From: Topomyia yanbarensis | Taxonomy: Eukaryota; Arthropoda; Insecta; Diptera; Culicidae | NCBI RefSeq assembly: GCF_030247195.1 | Contig: NC_080672.1 | Span: 388,261,037 to 388,325,036, forward strand | Direction of reading: 5' to 3' | Length of the DNA: 64,000 bases | Shown here: positions 20,403 to 31,899 of the stretch, one piece after another | How positions within the stretch are numbered: position 1 is the first letter of the stretch | Layout of the letters: the number at the start of each line of letters is the position of its first letter | Notes under the pieces: generated by a model | What the model was told of the DNA's origin: nothing | What the model saw: the letters and a program-made list of their open reading frames with translations, nothing else | Database searches by the model: none | Program-made: the position numbers and the translations under genes

Positions 20403-21966
20403 CTGGAAGGAAACAAATGCAAACGAAAAATGGAATGAATCGTACGCCAAATCATTTTTATTTTGCGGAATATAAATGTAGAATAATGTTTTGGATATGA
20501 GAGCCGTTGGCAGCTCGGAAAATTCAGAGTGATAAATCTGTACTTTCAAGTAGGTAATAAATTTGAGTTATTTGGCTGGTTGAGAGCGAAACATAACAGT
20601 TACTACGTGTGAGAAAAAATGATTGTGGTTCGATTCGGCTATAAAATAGAAAGTAAGATAAGCAATAATCGTGCGGAAGGAGGAATTTTAAATGATAAAT
20701 GTTATATGATGATAAATGATAAATCATTACTCAAAGTCTGACGAAATCTACAGTATAGATAGCACATTTAAAAAAATATACGTATTATAAGAACAATGTT
20801 GATGTGTGCTGCATCCGGGTGTAGCTATCCATCAACATCTAGAATCCTTTTATTGAATTGAGAATGACGGATAAAAATTTTTTTACAAATAGTGCGCGCA
20901 TGATGTTATATTATAACAGAGATTTGCAATAAAATAAACCAATAAAGTTGTAACGAAGCACCACAAACTATATGAAGCCTTTAAAGTTAATTAGAATCAC
21001 AATTATTCAAATGAATGACAATCCGCTTAAACATGGCATAATAACTCACAGCTGCATTAATTTTAATTGATGCCACTTCGGAGAGAACAGCCGTTTCATA
21101 TAACAATGGCTGCGTGACTCCGCTCATTAACCAATAAGTCGCATTTGTAGTGGAAAACTGGCCTGACAATCAAACAACTGACAACTCGAGCAAGCACTTA
21201 TGTGAATTCTTTGATCATATTTTTTCTTCACATTCTCGTGAATCTCGAACCGCATTCATTCGCATTGCGTCGTTCAGCCACCGACCACCACCACCACCAC
21301 CGTTTCGATGCCAATGGGGAAAACATTGGAAAATTTATGTTAGCCCCCCGTTCTTCCCTGGGTAACCCTGTGAAACAATTCATTCCTCAGAAGGCAATTT
21401 TTTACAAGACATACGGTCCGATGTATACGACTTCCAGGATCCGCTTCCTGGTGCCACTCTCGAGCATATGTGTGGGGAGAAATTGAGTAATCCGTATGGC
21501 TTTATGCGGGTATTTACATGAATTAGTAGCCATAAAAGTGAATAATTTACAACCTTTTGTCTTTGCTTCCTGGGGGGGCCGCCATCTACTTGGGCTGTTT
21601 GTGCGCCAAAAGTTACGTTATTTAAGATTTTATGAAGCAGAAAATCGTTATCCCCTTTCGCGTGGATGCTTCAGCAATGGAGAACGGCGTTTCGTCTCCG
21701 GAGTGACTGCATGATTGCCTATTTCGCGAGGATTGGAGTACTTGTGGCAAATATTAAAATTTGTGTTCATTTGCGGTGGAAACATTACGGAAAGTCGTTT
21801 ACATGAGAACCACGGTGTTTTGCTAAACTAATTTGCATTTGATATCCGGTAAGTAAGTGGCACGGTTTTAAAATTTGTCTTGTTTGATTAAGGCTGCACT
21901 CAAAATTTTTTATGTTGATTAAGTTGTTCATTTTTTTTGGTTGTGCGGTGTACTGAACCTGTGGGG
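20403..21966 (-). other. Intron sequence, no further exon recognised
   Basis: This is the start of the 36.7-kb interval between the two Dpr exons. It includes an ACCACC run near 21285-21300. The open frames seen here have no Ig or other domain. The GC-richer patch at 21280-21720 shows no splice-bounded Ig sequence. Confidence 0.45.
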
Positions 21967-24777
21967 CGCGAAAATTCTGTGCGAAATTCCGTGCGAAATT
22001 CTGCGCGAAATTTCGTGCGAAGTTCCGTGCGAAATTCCGCACGAAATTCCGTACGAAATTCCGCGCGAAATTCCGTACGAAATTTCGCGCGAAATTTCGT
22101 GCGAAATTCTTTGTCAAATTTCGTGCGAATTTCTCAGCGAAATTCCGTGCGAAATTCCACGCGAAATTTCACGCGAAATTTCGTGCGGAATTTCGCGTGG
22201 AATTCCGTACGGAATTTCGTGCGGAATTTCGTGCGGAATTTCGCGTGGAATTCCGTACGGAATTTCGTGCGGAATTTCGTACGGAATTTCGTGCGGAATT
22301 TCGTACGGAATTTCGCGCGGAATTCTGCGCGAACTTTTGTGCGAAATTCTGTGTGAAATTCTGCGCGAAATTTCGTGCGAAATTTCGTGCGAAATTCCGT
22401 GCAAAATTCCGTGCGAAATTCCGTGCGGCATTCCACGCGAAATTCCGCGCGAAATTCCTCGCGAAATTCCGCGTGAAATTCCACGCGAAATTTCGCACGA
22501 AATTCCGCGCGAAATTCCGTGTAAAATTTCGTGCGAAATTCCGCGAAATTCCGTGCGAAACTCCGCGCGAAATTCAGTACGAAATTCCTTGTCAAATTTC
22601 GTGCGAATTTCTCAGCGCAATTCCGTGCGAAATTTCGTGCGAAATTCCATGCGAAATTCCACGCGAAATTTCGTGCGAAATTCAGCGCGAAATTTCGTGC
22701 GAAATTCCGTGCGAAATTCCGTGTGAAATTCCGTGTGAAATTTCGCACGAAATTTCGCGCGGAATTTCGCACGGAATTTCGAACGGAATTTCGCACGGAA
22801 TTTCGAACGGAATTTCGCGTGGAATTTCGCACGGAAATTCGCACGGAATTTGACACGGAATTTCGCGCGGAATTTCGCACGGAATTTCGCACGGAATTTT
22901 GCGCAGAATTTCGCACAAAATTTCGCACGGAATTTCGCATGAAATTTCGTACGAAATTTGACACGGAATTTCGCCCGGATTTTCGTACGAAATTTCGCGT
23001 GGAATTTCACAAATAATTTCTCAGGGAATTTCGCACGGAATTTCGCGCGGAATTTCACGCGGAATTTCGCACGGAATTTCGCACGAAATTTCACACGGAA
23101 TTTCGCACAGAATTTCGCGCGAAATTTCGCACGAAATTTCGCGCAGAATTTCGCACGAAATTTCGCACGGAATTTCGCACGGAATTTTGCGCAGAATTTC
23201 GCCCAAAATTTCGCACGGAATTTCGCATGAAATTTCGCACGAAATTTGACACGGAATTTCACCCGAATTTTCGTACGAAATTTCGCGTGGAATTTCACAA
23301 AGAATTTCTCAGGGAATTTCGCACGGAATTTCCGCGGAATTTCACGCGGAATTTCGCACGAAATTTCACACGGAATTTCGCACAGAATTTCGCGCGAAAT
23401 TTCGCATGGAATTTCGCACAAAATTTCTCGCGGAATTTCGTGCGAAACTTCGCGTGGAATTTCACACGGAATTTCGCGCGGAATTTCGCACGGAATTTTG
23501 CGCGATATTTCGCACGGAATTTCGCATAAAATTTCGCACGGAATTTCGCACGAAATTTTGCACGGATTTCCGCGCAAAATTTCTCGCGGAATTTCGTGCG
23601 AAACTTCGCGTGGAATTTCACAAGGAATGTCGCACGGAATTTCGCATAAAATTTCACACAGAATTTCGCACGAAATTTCGCGCGGAATTTCGCACGGAAT
23701 TTCGCGCGGAATTTCGCACGGAACTTCGCGCAAAATTTCGCACGAAATTTCGCGTGGAATTTCGCACGAAATTTGGCACGAAATTTCGCACGGAATTTCG
23801 CTGAGAAATTCGCACGAAATTTGACAAGGAATTTCGCACGAAATTTCGCGCGGAATTTCACGCGAGCGATATTTCGCACGGAATTTCGCATAAAATTTCA
23901 CACAGAATTTCGCACGAAATTTCGCGCGGAATTTCGCACGGAATTTCGCGCGGAATTTCGCACGGAACTTCGCGCAAAATTTCGCACGAAATTTCGCGTG
24001 AAATTTCGCGTGGAATTTCGCACGAAATTTGGCACGGAATTTCGCACGGAATTTCGCTGAGAAATTCGCACGAAATTTGACAAGGAATTTCGCACGGAAT
24101 TTCGCACGGAATTTCGCACGGAATTTCGCACAGAATTTCGCACGAAATTTCACACGGAATTTCGCACGGAATTTCGCATAAAATTTCGCACGGAATTTCG
24201 CATAAAATTTCGCACGGAATTTCGCACTGAATTTCGCACGAAATTTTGCACGGAATTTCGCACGGAATTTCGCGCGGAATTTCACACAGATTCGCACGGA
24301 ATTTCGCGCGGAATTTCGCATGGAATTTCGCACAAAATTTCTCGCGGAATTTCACACAGAATTTCACGCGGAATTTCGCACGAAATTTCGCACGGAATTT
24401 CGCGCGGAATTTCGCACGGAATTTCGCACGGAATTTCGCACGGAATTTCACACAGAATTTCGCACGAAATTTTGCGCGGAATTTCGCTCGGAATTTTGCG
24501 CGGAATTTCGCACGGAACTTCGCGCGGAATTTCACGCAGAGTTTCGCACGAAATTTCGCGCTGAATTTCGCACGGAATTTCGCACGGAATTTCGCACGAA
24601 ATATCGCACGGAATTTCGCACAGAATTTCGCACGAAATTTTGCACGGAATTTCGCACGGAATTTCGCGCGGAATTTCACACAGAATTTCGCACGGAATTT
24701 CGCACGAAATTTCGCACGGAATTTCGCTCGGAATTTCGCATGGAATTTCGTACGGAATTTCACACAGAATTTCGTTC
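21967..24777. repeat. 12-bp satellite of palindromic GCGAAATTTCGC type, 2.8 kb
   Basis: About 234 units of a 12-base repeat occur, consensus GYGCGAAATTYC or its complement. The core CGAAATTTCG is self-complementary. Unit orientation changes along the array: GCGAAATTCC type at 21967-22180, GGAATTTCGY type at 22180-22320, GCGAAATTCC type at 22320-22740 and GGAATTTCGC type at 22740-24777. Higher-order duplication is visible: a segment of about 100 bases at 22937 recurs at 23225, exactly 288 bases (24 units) later, and a segment at 23645 recurs at 23889. Variant marker units (TTGTCAAATTTCGTGCGAAT) occur at 22111 and 22589 and in inverted form at about 23800 and 24056. Long open frames on both strands arise only because the unit lacks stop codons. 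Confidence 0.97.
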
Positions 24778-26869
24778 GTCACAATTAGATCAATACAACA
24801 GTCAAATGTGGTGAGATCGGCGACAGTCTGTTGGCATTTGTATAGGGACCAGTTATAATTAAAGTGTTTAACATCTAGCAGTACAGTCCTACGTCAAAAA
24901 TTCGTGCAACCTCAATGGGCTATTCCTTGTAAATTTTTCTTTCATTAAAGAAAGCTCTCACCTTTCATACTACCAAACATTTCGGTATTTTCATTACTTC
25001 ATTCAGATCCTGAGGTGGCCGGAAACAGACCCGTCCTTCATTTCGAAACGTGCGAACACATCGTGTTCAGGTGATGGAATTTCTCTGTCTTCCGATTCTG
25101 AGAAAGCTATTAATAACTCCCTAAGGAAGGCTGTTCAGTGTTCATCAAATGACCGGAAATTGAAGTTGTAAATCGGATATTCTCGCTTCACATGTGTATG
25201 TGGAAAGATTTTCCACCACCCCTTTTCTCCCCGCATCGTCCTCAATCGACGAACGGACAAAACAAACGCAACATTTTGTCACGTCGTCGTCTTCTCCCTG
25301 GCCCGCAAGCAGGATAAAGATATGGGCACTATTTGGAACCTGTCACATTGACTGGGTTGCTTACCCGGTTGGCTCGTTGGTCCCATGTCAAACTGGGACA
25401 TGTGTTTTATTGAAAATAAATGAAGCATTTAGCAGAATAGCAGCTAGCCCGGTACAGCACGGTAGGAATGTGTCGCTGTCGAGGATTGGATTTGGATACA
25501 ATGAAGCGGAAATAAACAGTCGTTCTGTATTTTCATTTCTCTCTTTCAAGTTTCTTCCGGAAAACAGGAAGCCAACCGAGTGAGAGCTTGCATCGGTTGA
25601 ATTGGCGTGAAAAACAAATTGTTGGCACTGTCCACCTTCGTCAATGTGCCAGCGGTTGGAACAAAATTAGTGACATTTTTCACAGGACAATAGAAAAATA
25701 TAGACAAATATACAGGAAACTGAAGAACATGGTACTTAAATGTTGAGGTTGTGAAATATACCTTGCGATCAAGAAGCGAATTGGTTTGATGATGAAAGGT
25801 AATACAATTATGATATTTAAACACGAACTGAAAATGGTTGCAAATGTGTTCTGAAAGATTTATTGTACCTATACCATTTTAATTTCCTAATCTTAAATAG
25901 ATCATCAAGCTAGACCCGTAACACCTCACCAAACAGACGCCATTCCTACGTATGAAATCTACCATCGCTATTCGCGTCAAATTGCAGCCTTTTATCGCTC
26001 ATTAGACCAATTTGTCTACAAGCGGGTGGAGAACTGTAGCAATCAGCCGCCGTATTATTACCGGTTCGCGACGTGTCAACTCACACCCTATCCCACCCGA
26101 CGGACTGCACTCAACCGGACCAAATCAAATCTAACAGTGAAGTGGTTGTCGTCTCGTTTTGCATGTCACACACCCACACACACAGTCTCGATGGCCGGAA
26201 AACCCACCACACACAGAATCGAACGCCCGACTTTCCTGGTAAGAGTAGGTAAGCGAGAAGTCGACGAACAACCACGCCGTAACCGATGTCACACTCTTGA
26301 CTGGGTGGAAAATTAGCATTCAAATACACGAAACAACAACCCCGGGTTGATGGTGTCCATTGTTGCTGGTCGCAATAAAAGTGACAGTGCTAAGGCTCAG
26401 GCGATCCGGCAGTCAGCCCCCTTTTCGACAGGGTCGAGTCGCGCTCTTGATTTGAGTGCTTGTTCAGTCGGTATAGTGTACCAGACCGGCAGTAATACTT
26501 TAATTCATATTCCGGTGACAGCACTAAAGCACCGTGTTTACAGCTTCTCGAGCGGGCTCTGGAGGGTATGGGTTTAGTTTTATACGGTGGAACGGGAGAC
26601 GAAAGGCGTTAGGAGGTCGTGGATTCGCTTCGATTTTGAGTAATATGCTTTGGCATCCAGTCTTCTTTTACAAGCATACTGTTGCAACCATAAATGGTGG
26701 TTTGGGATTTCTGCGTTATGGTTTGAAAATAAGTCCACAGATCGTGGTCGTCCAATACTTATTTATTCTGGCTTAGAGTTCTCTAAACGAATCCGAAAGT
26801 ACACGAGTCCACAAGCGCACTTAATCGAAATAGGACTAGTCAGAGTAATTCGGGTTCTGTAAATTCAAA
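24778..26869. other. Intronic non-coding stretch
   Basis: No exon or bounded transposon recognised. A patch near 25050-25075 (GCGAACACATCGTGTTCAGG) could read CEHIVFR, like the C-terminal cluster of a non-LTR element, but it is too short to call. CA-rich sequence occurs at 26166-26185. Confidence 0.35.
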
Positions 26870-27803
26870 ATTCTGGGTTCGGATCGAGAGGTTTACGGCA
26901 AGGTGATGGTCTATCGTGTCCGCTGTTCAACGTTGCGTTAGAAGGTGTAATAAGGAGAGCGGGGGATAGACACGAGTGGCACGATCTTCAGGAAGTCCGT
27001 CCAGCTTCTTGGCTTCGCCGACGACATTGACATAATAGCATGGAACTTTGAGGCGATGTCGGAAACGTACATCAGGCTGAAAGCTGAAGCCAGCAGGATT
27101 GGACTGGCCATCAACGTTTCGAAGACAAAATGCATGAGAGGAAGCGGTTCTAGAGACTACAATGTGGACCTCCCATCCCGAGTTCGGATTGACGGCGATG
27201 AAATCGAAATGGTCGATGAATTCGTGTATGTGGGCTCACTGGTAACCGCCGACAATGATACCAGCAGAGAAATTCAGAGACGGATCTTGGCGGGAAATCG
27301 TGCCTTTGGACTCCGAAGGACGATCCGGTCGAACAAAATTCGATTATCTACAAGACGCTGATTAGATCGGTAGTCCTCTACGGCCACGAGACCTGGACTA
27401 TGCTCGTGGAGGACCAACGCGCCCTTGCAGTTTTCGAACGAAAGGCGTACTATCTATGGTGGCGTGCCGATGGAAGATGGAACGTGGCACAGGCGAATGA
27501 ACCATGAGTTGCATCAGCTGCTGGAAGAATCATCCATCGCGCATACCGCAAAAATAGGACGTTTGCGGTGGGCTGGACACGTCGTAAGAATGTCGGACGA
27601 CGACCCGGTGACGATGGTTCTTGAGGGCGACCCGCAACAGAGCAACAAGAAGACGGGGCGTACAGTGAGCACGGTGGATCGACCAGATAGAGGACGACCT
27701 GCGGACCATTCGAAGACTGCGAGGCTGGCGACAAGCAGCAATGGATCGTGTGGAGTGGAGACGGCTTCTGCATACAGCAAGAGACAACAAGGCTCTAGCC
27801 TGA
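26870..27803 (+). pseudogene. RTE-like reverse transcriptase remnant, several frameshifts
   Basis: Successive frames encode GLRQGDGLSCPLFNVALEGV (RT motif before the active site), then ETYIRLKAEASRIGLAINVS, VDEFVYVGSLVTADNDTSRE, TLIRSVVLYGHETWTMLVED, GRLRWAGHVVRMSDDDPV and finally MDRVEWRRLLHTARDNKALA with a stop at 27801-27803. This is the RT-to-C-terminus order of the insect endonuclease-reverse transcriptase family usually placed near RTE. The catalytic ADD region is scrambled by a frameshift near 26985-27050. The copy is dead and its 5' end is missing. Confidence 0.75.
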
Positions 27804-27906
27804 ACGATAAGGTAAGGATTCGGATCGAGCTCCGATTTTTCCAATATGAAATTTTTTTTTAAATTTTTATAACTATATGGAGCTAGCAAGATTGTTTTCT
27901 TGAAAA

Positions 27907-28553
27907 CAAACCTTCCGGAACGACGGGTTACCGACAGTTACGGGTTATCGACAATACGCGACGTTAGAAACGCGAATGAAGAGGTTGATGAAAGCCAAAA
28001 AAAGTAGCTACTGGCACCGGTTCGTCGACGCGCTAACGAGAGAAACATCGATGAGCACTCTTTGGGGCACGGCCCGGCGCTTACGAAACCGAAACAGAGA
28101 GCGTAGAATATTCAAACCGTTGTATGTTCATTTTTGCCAAGAAGGTTTGTCCGGATTCCGCCCCGGCACAGAAGATTTACCGCGCCGCATCCCCTCACGA
28201 TAACGCGAACAATGAACCGTTTTCGATGGTGCAGTTCTCACTTACTCTCTTGTCATGTAACAATAAAGCCCCAAGGCCAAACAGAATCGAATTTAACTTG
28301 TTCAAGAATCTGCCGAACTCAGCCAAGAGACGCTTGGTGAGTTTATTTAATAAGTTTCTTGAGGCTAACATTGTCCCACACGATTGGAGGCAAATGAAGG
28401 TCATCGCCATCTAAAAACAAGGAAAAGCAGCCTTCGACCACAATTCGTATCGTCCGATCGCAATGCTGTGCTGTATCCGGAAGTTGCTCGAGAAAATTAT
28501 TCTATTCCGCCTCGACAATTGGGTCGAAGCAAATGGCTTACTGTCAGATTTTT
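27907..28553 (+). pseudogene. I-element ORF2 fragment (third copy in window)
   Basis: This piece matches residues of about 323-536 of the intact ORF2 at 2550-6248: RDVRNANEEVDESQKK-type linker in one frame, then TRETSMSTLWGTARRLRNRN, FAKKVCPDSAPAQKIYRAAS, LLSCNNKAPRPNRIEFNL and EANIVPHDWRQMKVIAI. After a stop at the QKPGKP position it continues with FDHNSYRPIAMLCCIRKLLE-like sequence to about 28553, where homology ends at a T-run. At least two frame changes and a stop are present. It lacks endonuclease, RT core and RNase H. Confidence 0.88.
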
Positions 28554-30375
28554 TTAATTTACACATTATATTTAACGTTTGGTAGACAACCCTATTTTCA
28601 TATTTTTTCAGTACACCATATAAATAACACCTTTTGTACATTATATTTATGAAATTAAATGGTAAGGTTTTTCTTTCAAAACCGCGACACATATAAACGA
28701 TCTGAATAGTCAATGGACAAACATGGATTCACGCTTGAAGTCTGGTAGAAAACCCATCTATGACCGCATACCACATACAAACCGTTATAAATTTCGATTC
28801 CGTCAATGAAATATTTTCAAAATTGCAAGGGATATACTTGAATACTATATCTTTCGAATGCCATGTATTAAATAAAAATATTTTTTGTTTATAGAGATAG
28901 GACCAAACCCGTGGGTGTTTGCTGGTAGCCTTATGAAACGTGTCATAAAACTTCGAATCGTAATTTCTCTCGAATCTCTCGATGGATCAATTTGAAATTC
29001 ACTGAGAAGATGCTTGGATACTGTATCTTTCGAATGCCGTATGACAAATTTATGGTCATTTTTTTGTTAATAACGGTGTATACCTATAAAAATAATATCA
29101 CGGCATTAACCATCATTTGCCATTCCTTAAACGTCTCCCCCTATTACTATCTCACTCTCTCTCTCCCTTCTTGTTAGTGGTAACTGTCACGACTCACATC
29201 CACCTTGCTATTTCTCAATCCATTTAAAAGTTGTGTGATAAGATCTTCCATTAATCTGAAATATTTATTAACATCCAAGCTAATTTCATGTGTGCGATGC
29301 AATCGTGAAGGTTTTAGAAACAAAACTATTTTTTGTCTGCTGTTACCCTATTTGTAGTCCTGAGAAAATTTCCAAAATATTCGCATTATGGGACAACTAT
29401 AACTATTTTCAAATGTTCACAGCCTCAAGATGCACGAGATATTATCCATTCGAAACTTTGCACTATGGGTAGACAGGTGACCAAAAATCGAAAACTACAT
29501 CAACTCAAATTTAATTCAGTTCTATTCAAAGCTTGTATATACACTATAATTAAGGATATTCATGGCTAACTCAGAAAAAAATATTTGGCTTAGCTGGGTA
29601 ATATGGATGTTTGACGATGAACGTTTTGAGAAGAGATATTCCACGTGCGTTATTAAAACTCATCGTATCTCTATTGAATTTTGAATGAAACATATGCTCA
29701 AATATGTCATGTTAAAACTAATTTTTTTTTGTGATGATATTATTGAAAATGCACATTCGTTGTTTTGGTATGAACTTCCATGAAAAATAACGGATCAAAA
29801 CCCAAAAATATCCACGAATTAGACCCGGGAAAAGAAATCGCCCAAAGTCCCCACTCTCGATGGTGGATGCAAGTACATGGTGTCTTCTAACTTATCATCG
29901 TCCATATCTGCTCTATACTGAGTACACTTCAATTGATGTTTCAATGGCAGTCATAATTAGTGGAGTGGCATTAGATAATTCAGCACACGTTTCGTTCGAG
30001 TTTTCATATTGTACAAGAAAATTGGCGAGGATTACAGTCAGAGTTTATGCATTGGACAGATAGTTGATCTGACTACATTTTTTGCCATCCTAATAGTTTG
30101 AACCATTTCTTTTCACAGTATTGGTTTGTATAGGACACATTTATTCATATTTCCTGAACGAGAATTCCGAACGAAACAATATGCAAACCGTAAGGATGGC
30201 AGGAAAGGGACTGCATTATAATCAACTGAATGCACGCCTTTTATGCTATCGCCATAGCCTAGACACTTCACATTTTTCACTTTAATGCAAATAAAAACTT
30301 TGAAATATCTACCTGTCTCATTCACGGATCGAATTCTCCCACTGTCGCTCTCTGTGCAAGGGGCTTGAAAGCATA
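28554..30375. other. AT-rich non-coding stretch
   Basis: No gene recognised. A related sentence, ATACT(T)GAATACT(A/G)TATCTTTCGAATGCC, occurs at about 28840 and 29015, suggesting an old duplicated repeat. CTCTCTCTCTCC occurs near 29155. Confidence 0.35.
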
Positions 30376-31147
30376 TCGTCGCTGTTGTGCTATCTTATGA
30401 CAAACGCCATTTTGGGGTAAACTGAGTTAGATATGCCGCATTACTTGTTTGAAAAATCTCTACAAAGTGGCGTTTTCAGAAATTTTAAGTTCTACTTGGT
30501 TACTTAGATATAGCGGGAGACATGATGAGAAATTGTGAGCTTTTTGCTTCAAATCACTGTATCTAGAGATTTGCTCAAGTTATATTGAAGTTTTAGATTT
30601 TTTTATGTGTGAAAATGTCTGAGGAACACAATGGTATAAATATTTTCAAAAGAAAATTACACGAGTTGTGAGAAAAACCCAGTTTTAGTTTTAAACTGGA
30701 AATAAAGGATATTTGGCAACACTATAACCAAAAATAACAATTTTTTCTAGATTCCCTGACTCATTTCCTTCAAAATGCATTTTACTGATTGTTTATAAAC
30801 CATATTAATGCAAAGATATGAATATAAGTTAAAAAGTGAGGATTTTTTTCTATAAAAAATTGTCCATGCACGATTATGACAAGTCATACAAATTTTGGTA
30901 TCAATACACGCCTATGACAGGTTGAGTGCGACTTTTGTTTACATTCATAGTAAAAACTAGCAACATAGTCAACCGATCTTCGTAATATTTGATAGATTAA
31001 TGCAGAATAGATAGAAGCATCAATTGTCTTCTTTGGATTGTTTATACCATTTATAAGTTTCAAGATATTCAATCTCAAACTTTAAGAATCGTTTTTTCTC
31101 GAAATGTGCTAAATTGCGCTTGTCATAAGATAGCACAACAGTGACGA
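30376..31147. mobile_element. MITE of about 770 bp with 37-bp terminal inverted repeats
   Basis: The left end, TCGTCGCTGTTGTGCTATCT then TATGACAAACGCCATTT, is mirrored at the right end (about 31111-31147) with about three mismatches. The interior is AT-rich and non-coding. The target duplication is unclear, so the superfamily is unassigned. Confidence 0.75.
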
Positions 31148-31899
31148 CATGTGACCTTTTCTCGCTTTACTATATTAAATTGCGCGTTAAAATACTGGAC
31201 CAGCAAATTCTATTCTGTACAAAATGTTTTTTTTTCGGGAATATGTGACCAAAATTTTAAATTTTGAATTTCAAAGCAAATTGAACGTTCCAAATTACTG
31301 ATAACTAATTAAGGTCCATCGATAAAGTAGATAATCTTAAAACGACGCCGTCAAGTAAAGAAGCATGAAAACGAAAAGGCTAAAACAAAAAAAAGGATGG
31401 AAGCCCCAGAAAGTCCATTGCATACTATTTAGCCTTTTTTCAGAAGATGGGATTTTCAAAAACATTTCATAACTTTCTGATGCAGTGGTTCTCAAATTCG
31501 TACAATTCGGTTCATTCATTTTCTTTAGTAAAAATGTTTTTAACTTTAAATATATGATCATTGCATTTTAATTAAATATTTCATTCAGCAACTTATTCAT
31601 CTGCGTTAATTTAATCTGTTTTTTTTCGATTCATTCTTTGGATTCACTCTGATCAGTTTATTCTTGTCGTGCCCCGATCAGAAACACATAACAAAAATAT
31701 TTCAAGACTTTATCTCGAGCTGTTACTTGTTATAGTTTTCTGTTATTTTAACTACTAACGAGACCAGACTTATACCACAGCTTATTACGAAAATTGAATT
31801 CTGCTATAATCTTGTTATTGCACTCTGATCGGGGTTCTTTACTCATAGTATTCATTTAACTTATTTTATTCACTGTTTTCATTCTATGCATTCTATTCA
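31148..31899. other. AT-rich non-coding stretch
   Basis: No gene or bounded repeat recognised. It grades into the ATTCATTT-type simple sequence that begins at about 31850. Confidence 0.35.

Noticed and set aside
21967..24777. CRISPR-like array
   Set aside because: The units are contiguous 12-mers with no unique spacers, in a eukaryotic context.
21941..24814. Many long open frames on both strands (up to 573 codons) rich in RNF, EIPCE or AKFR repeats
   Set aside because: They are translations of the 12-bp satellite unit, which has no stop codon in any frame. There is no non-repeat domain, start context or splice support.
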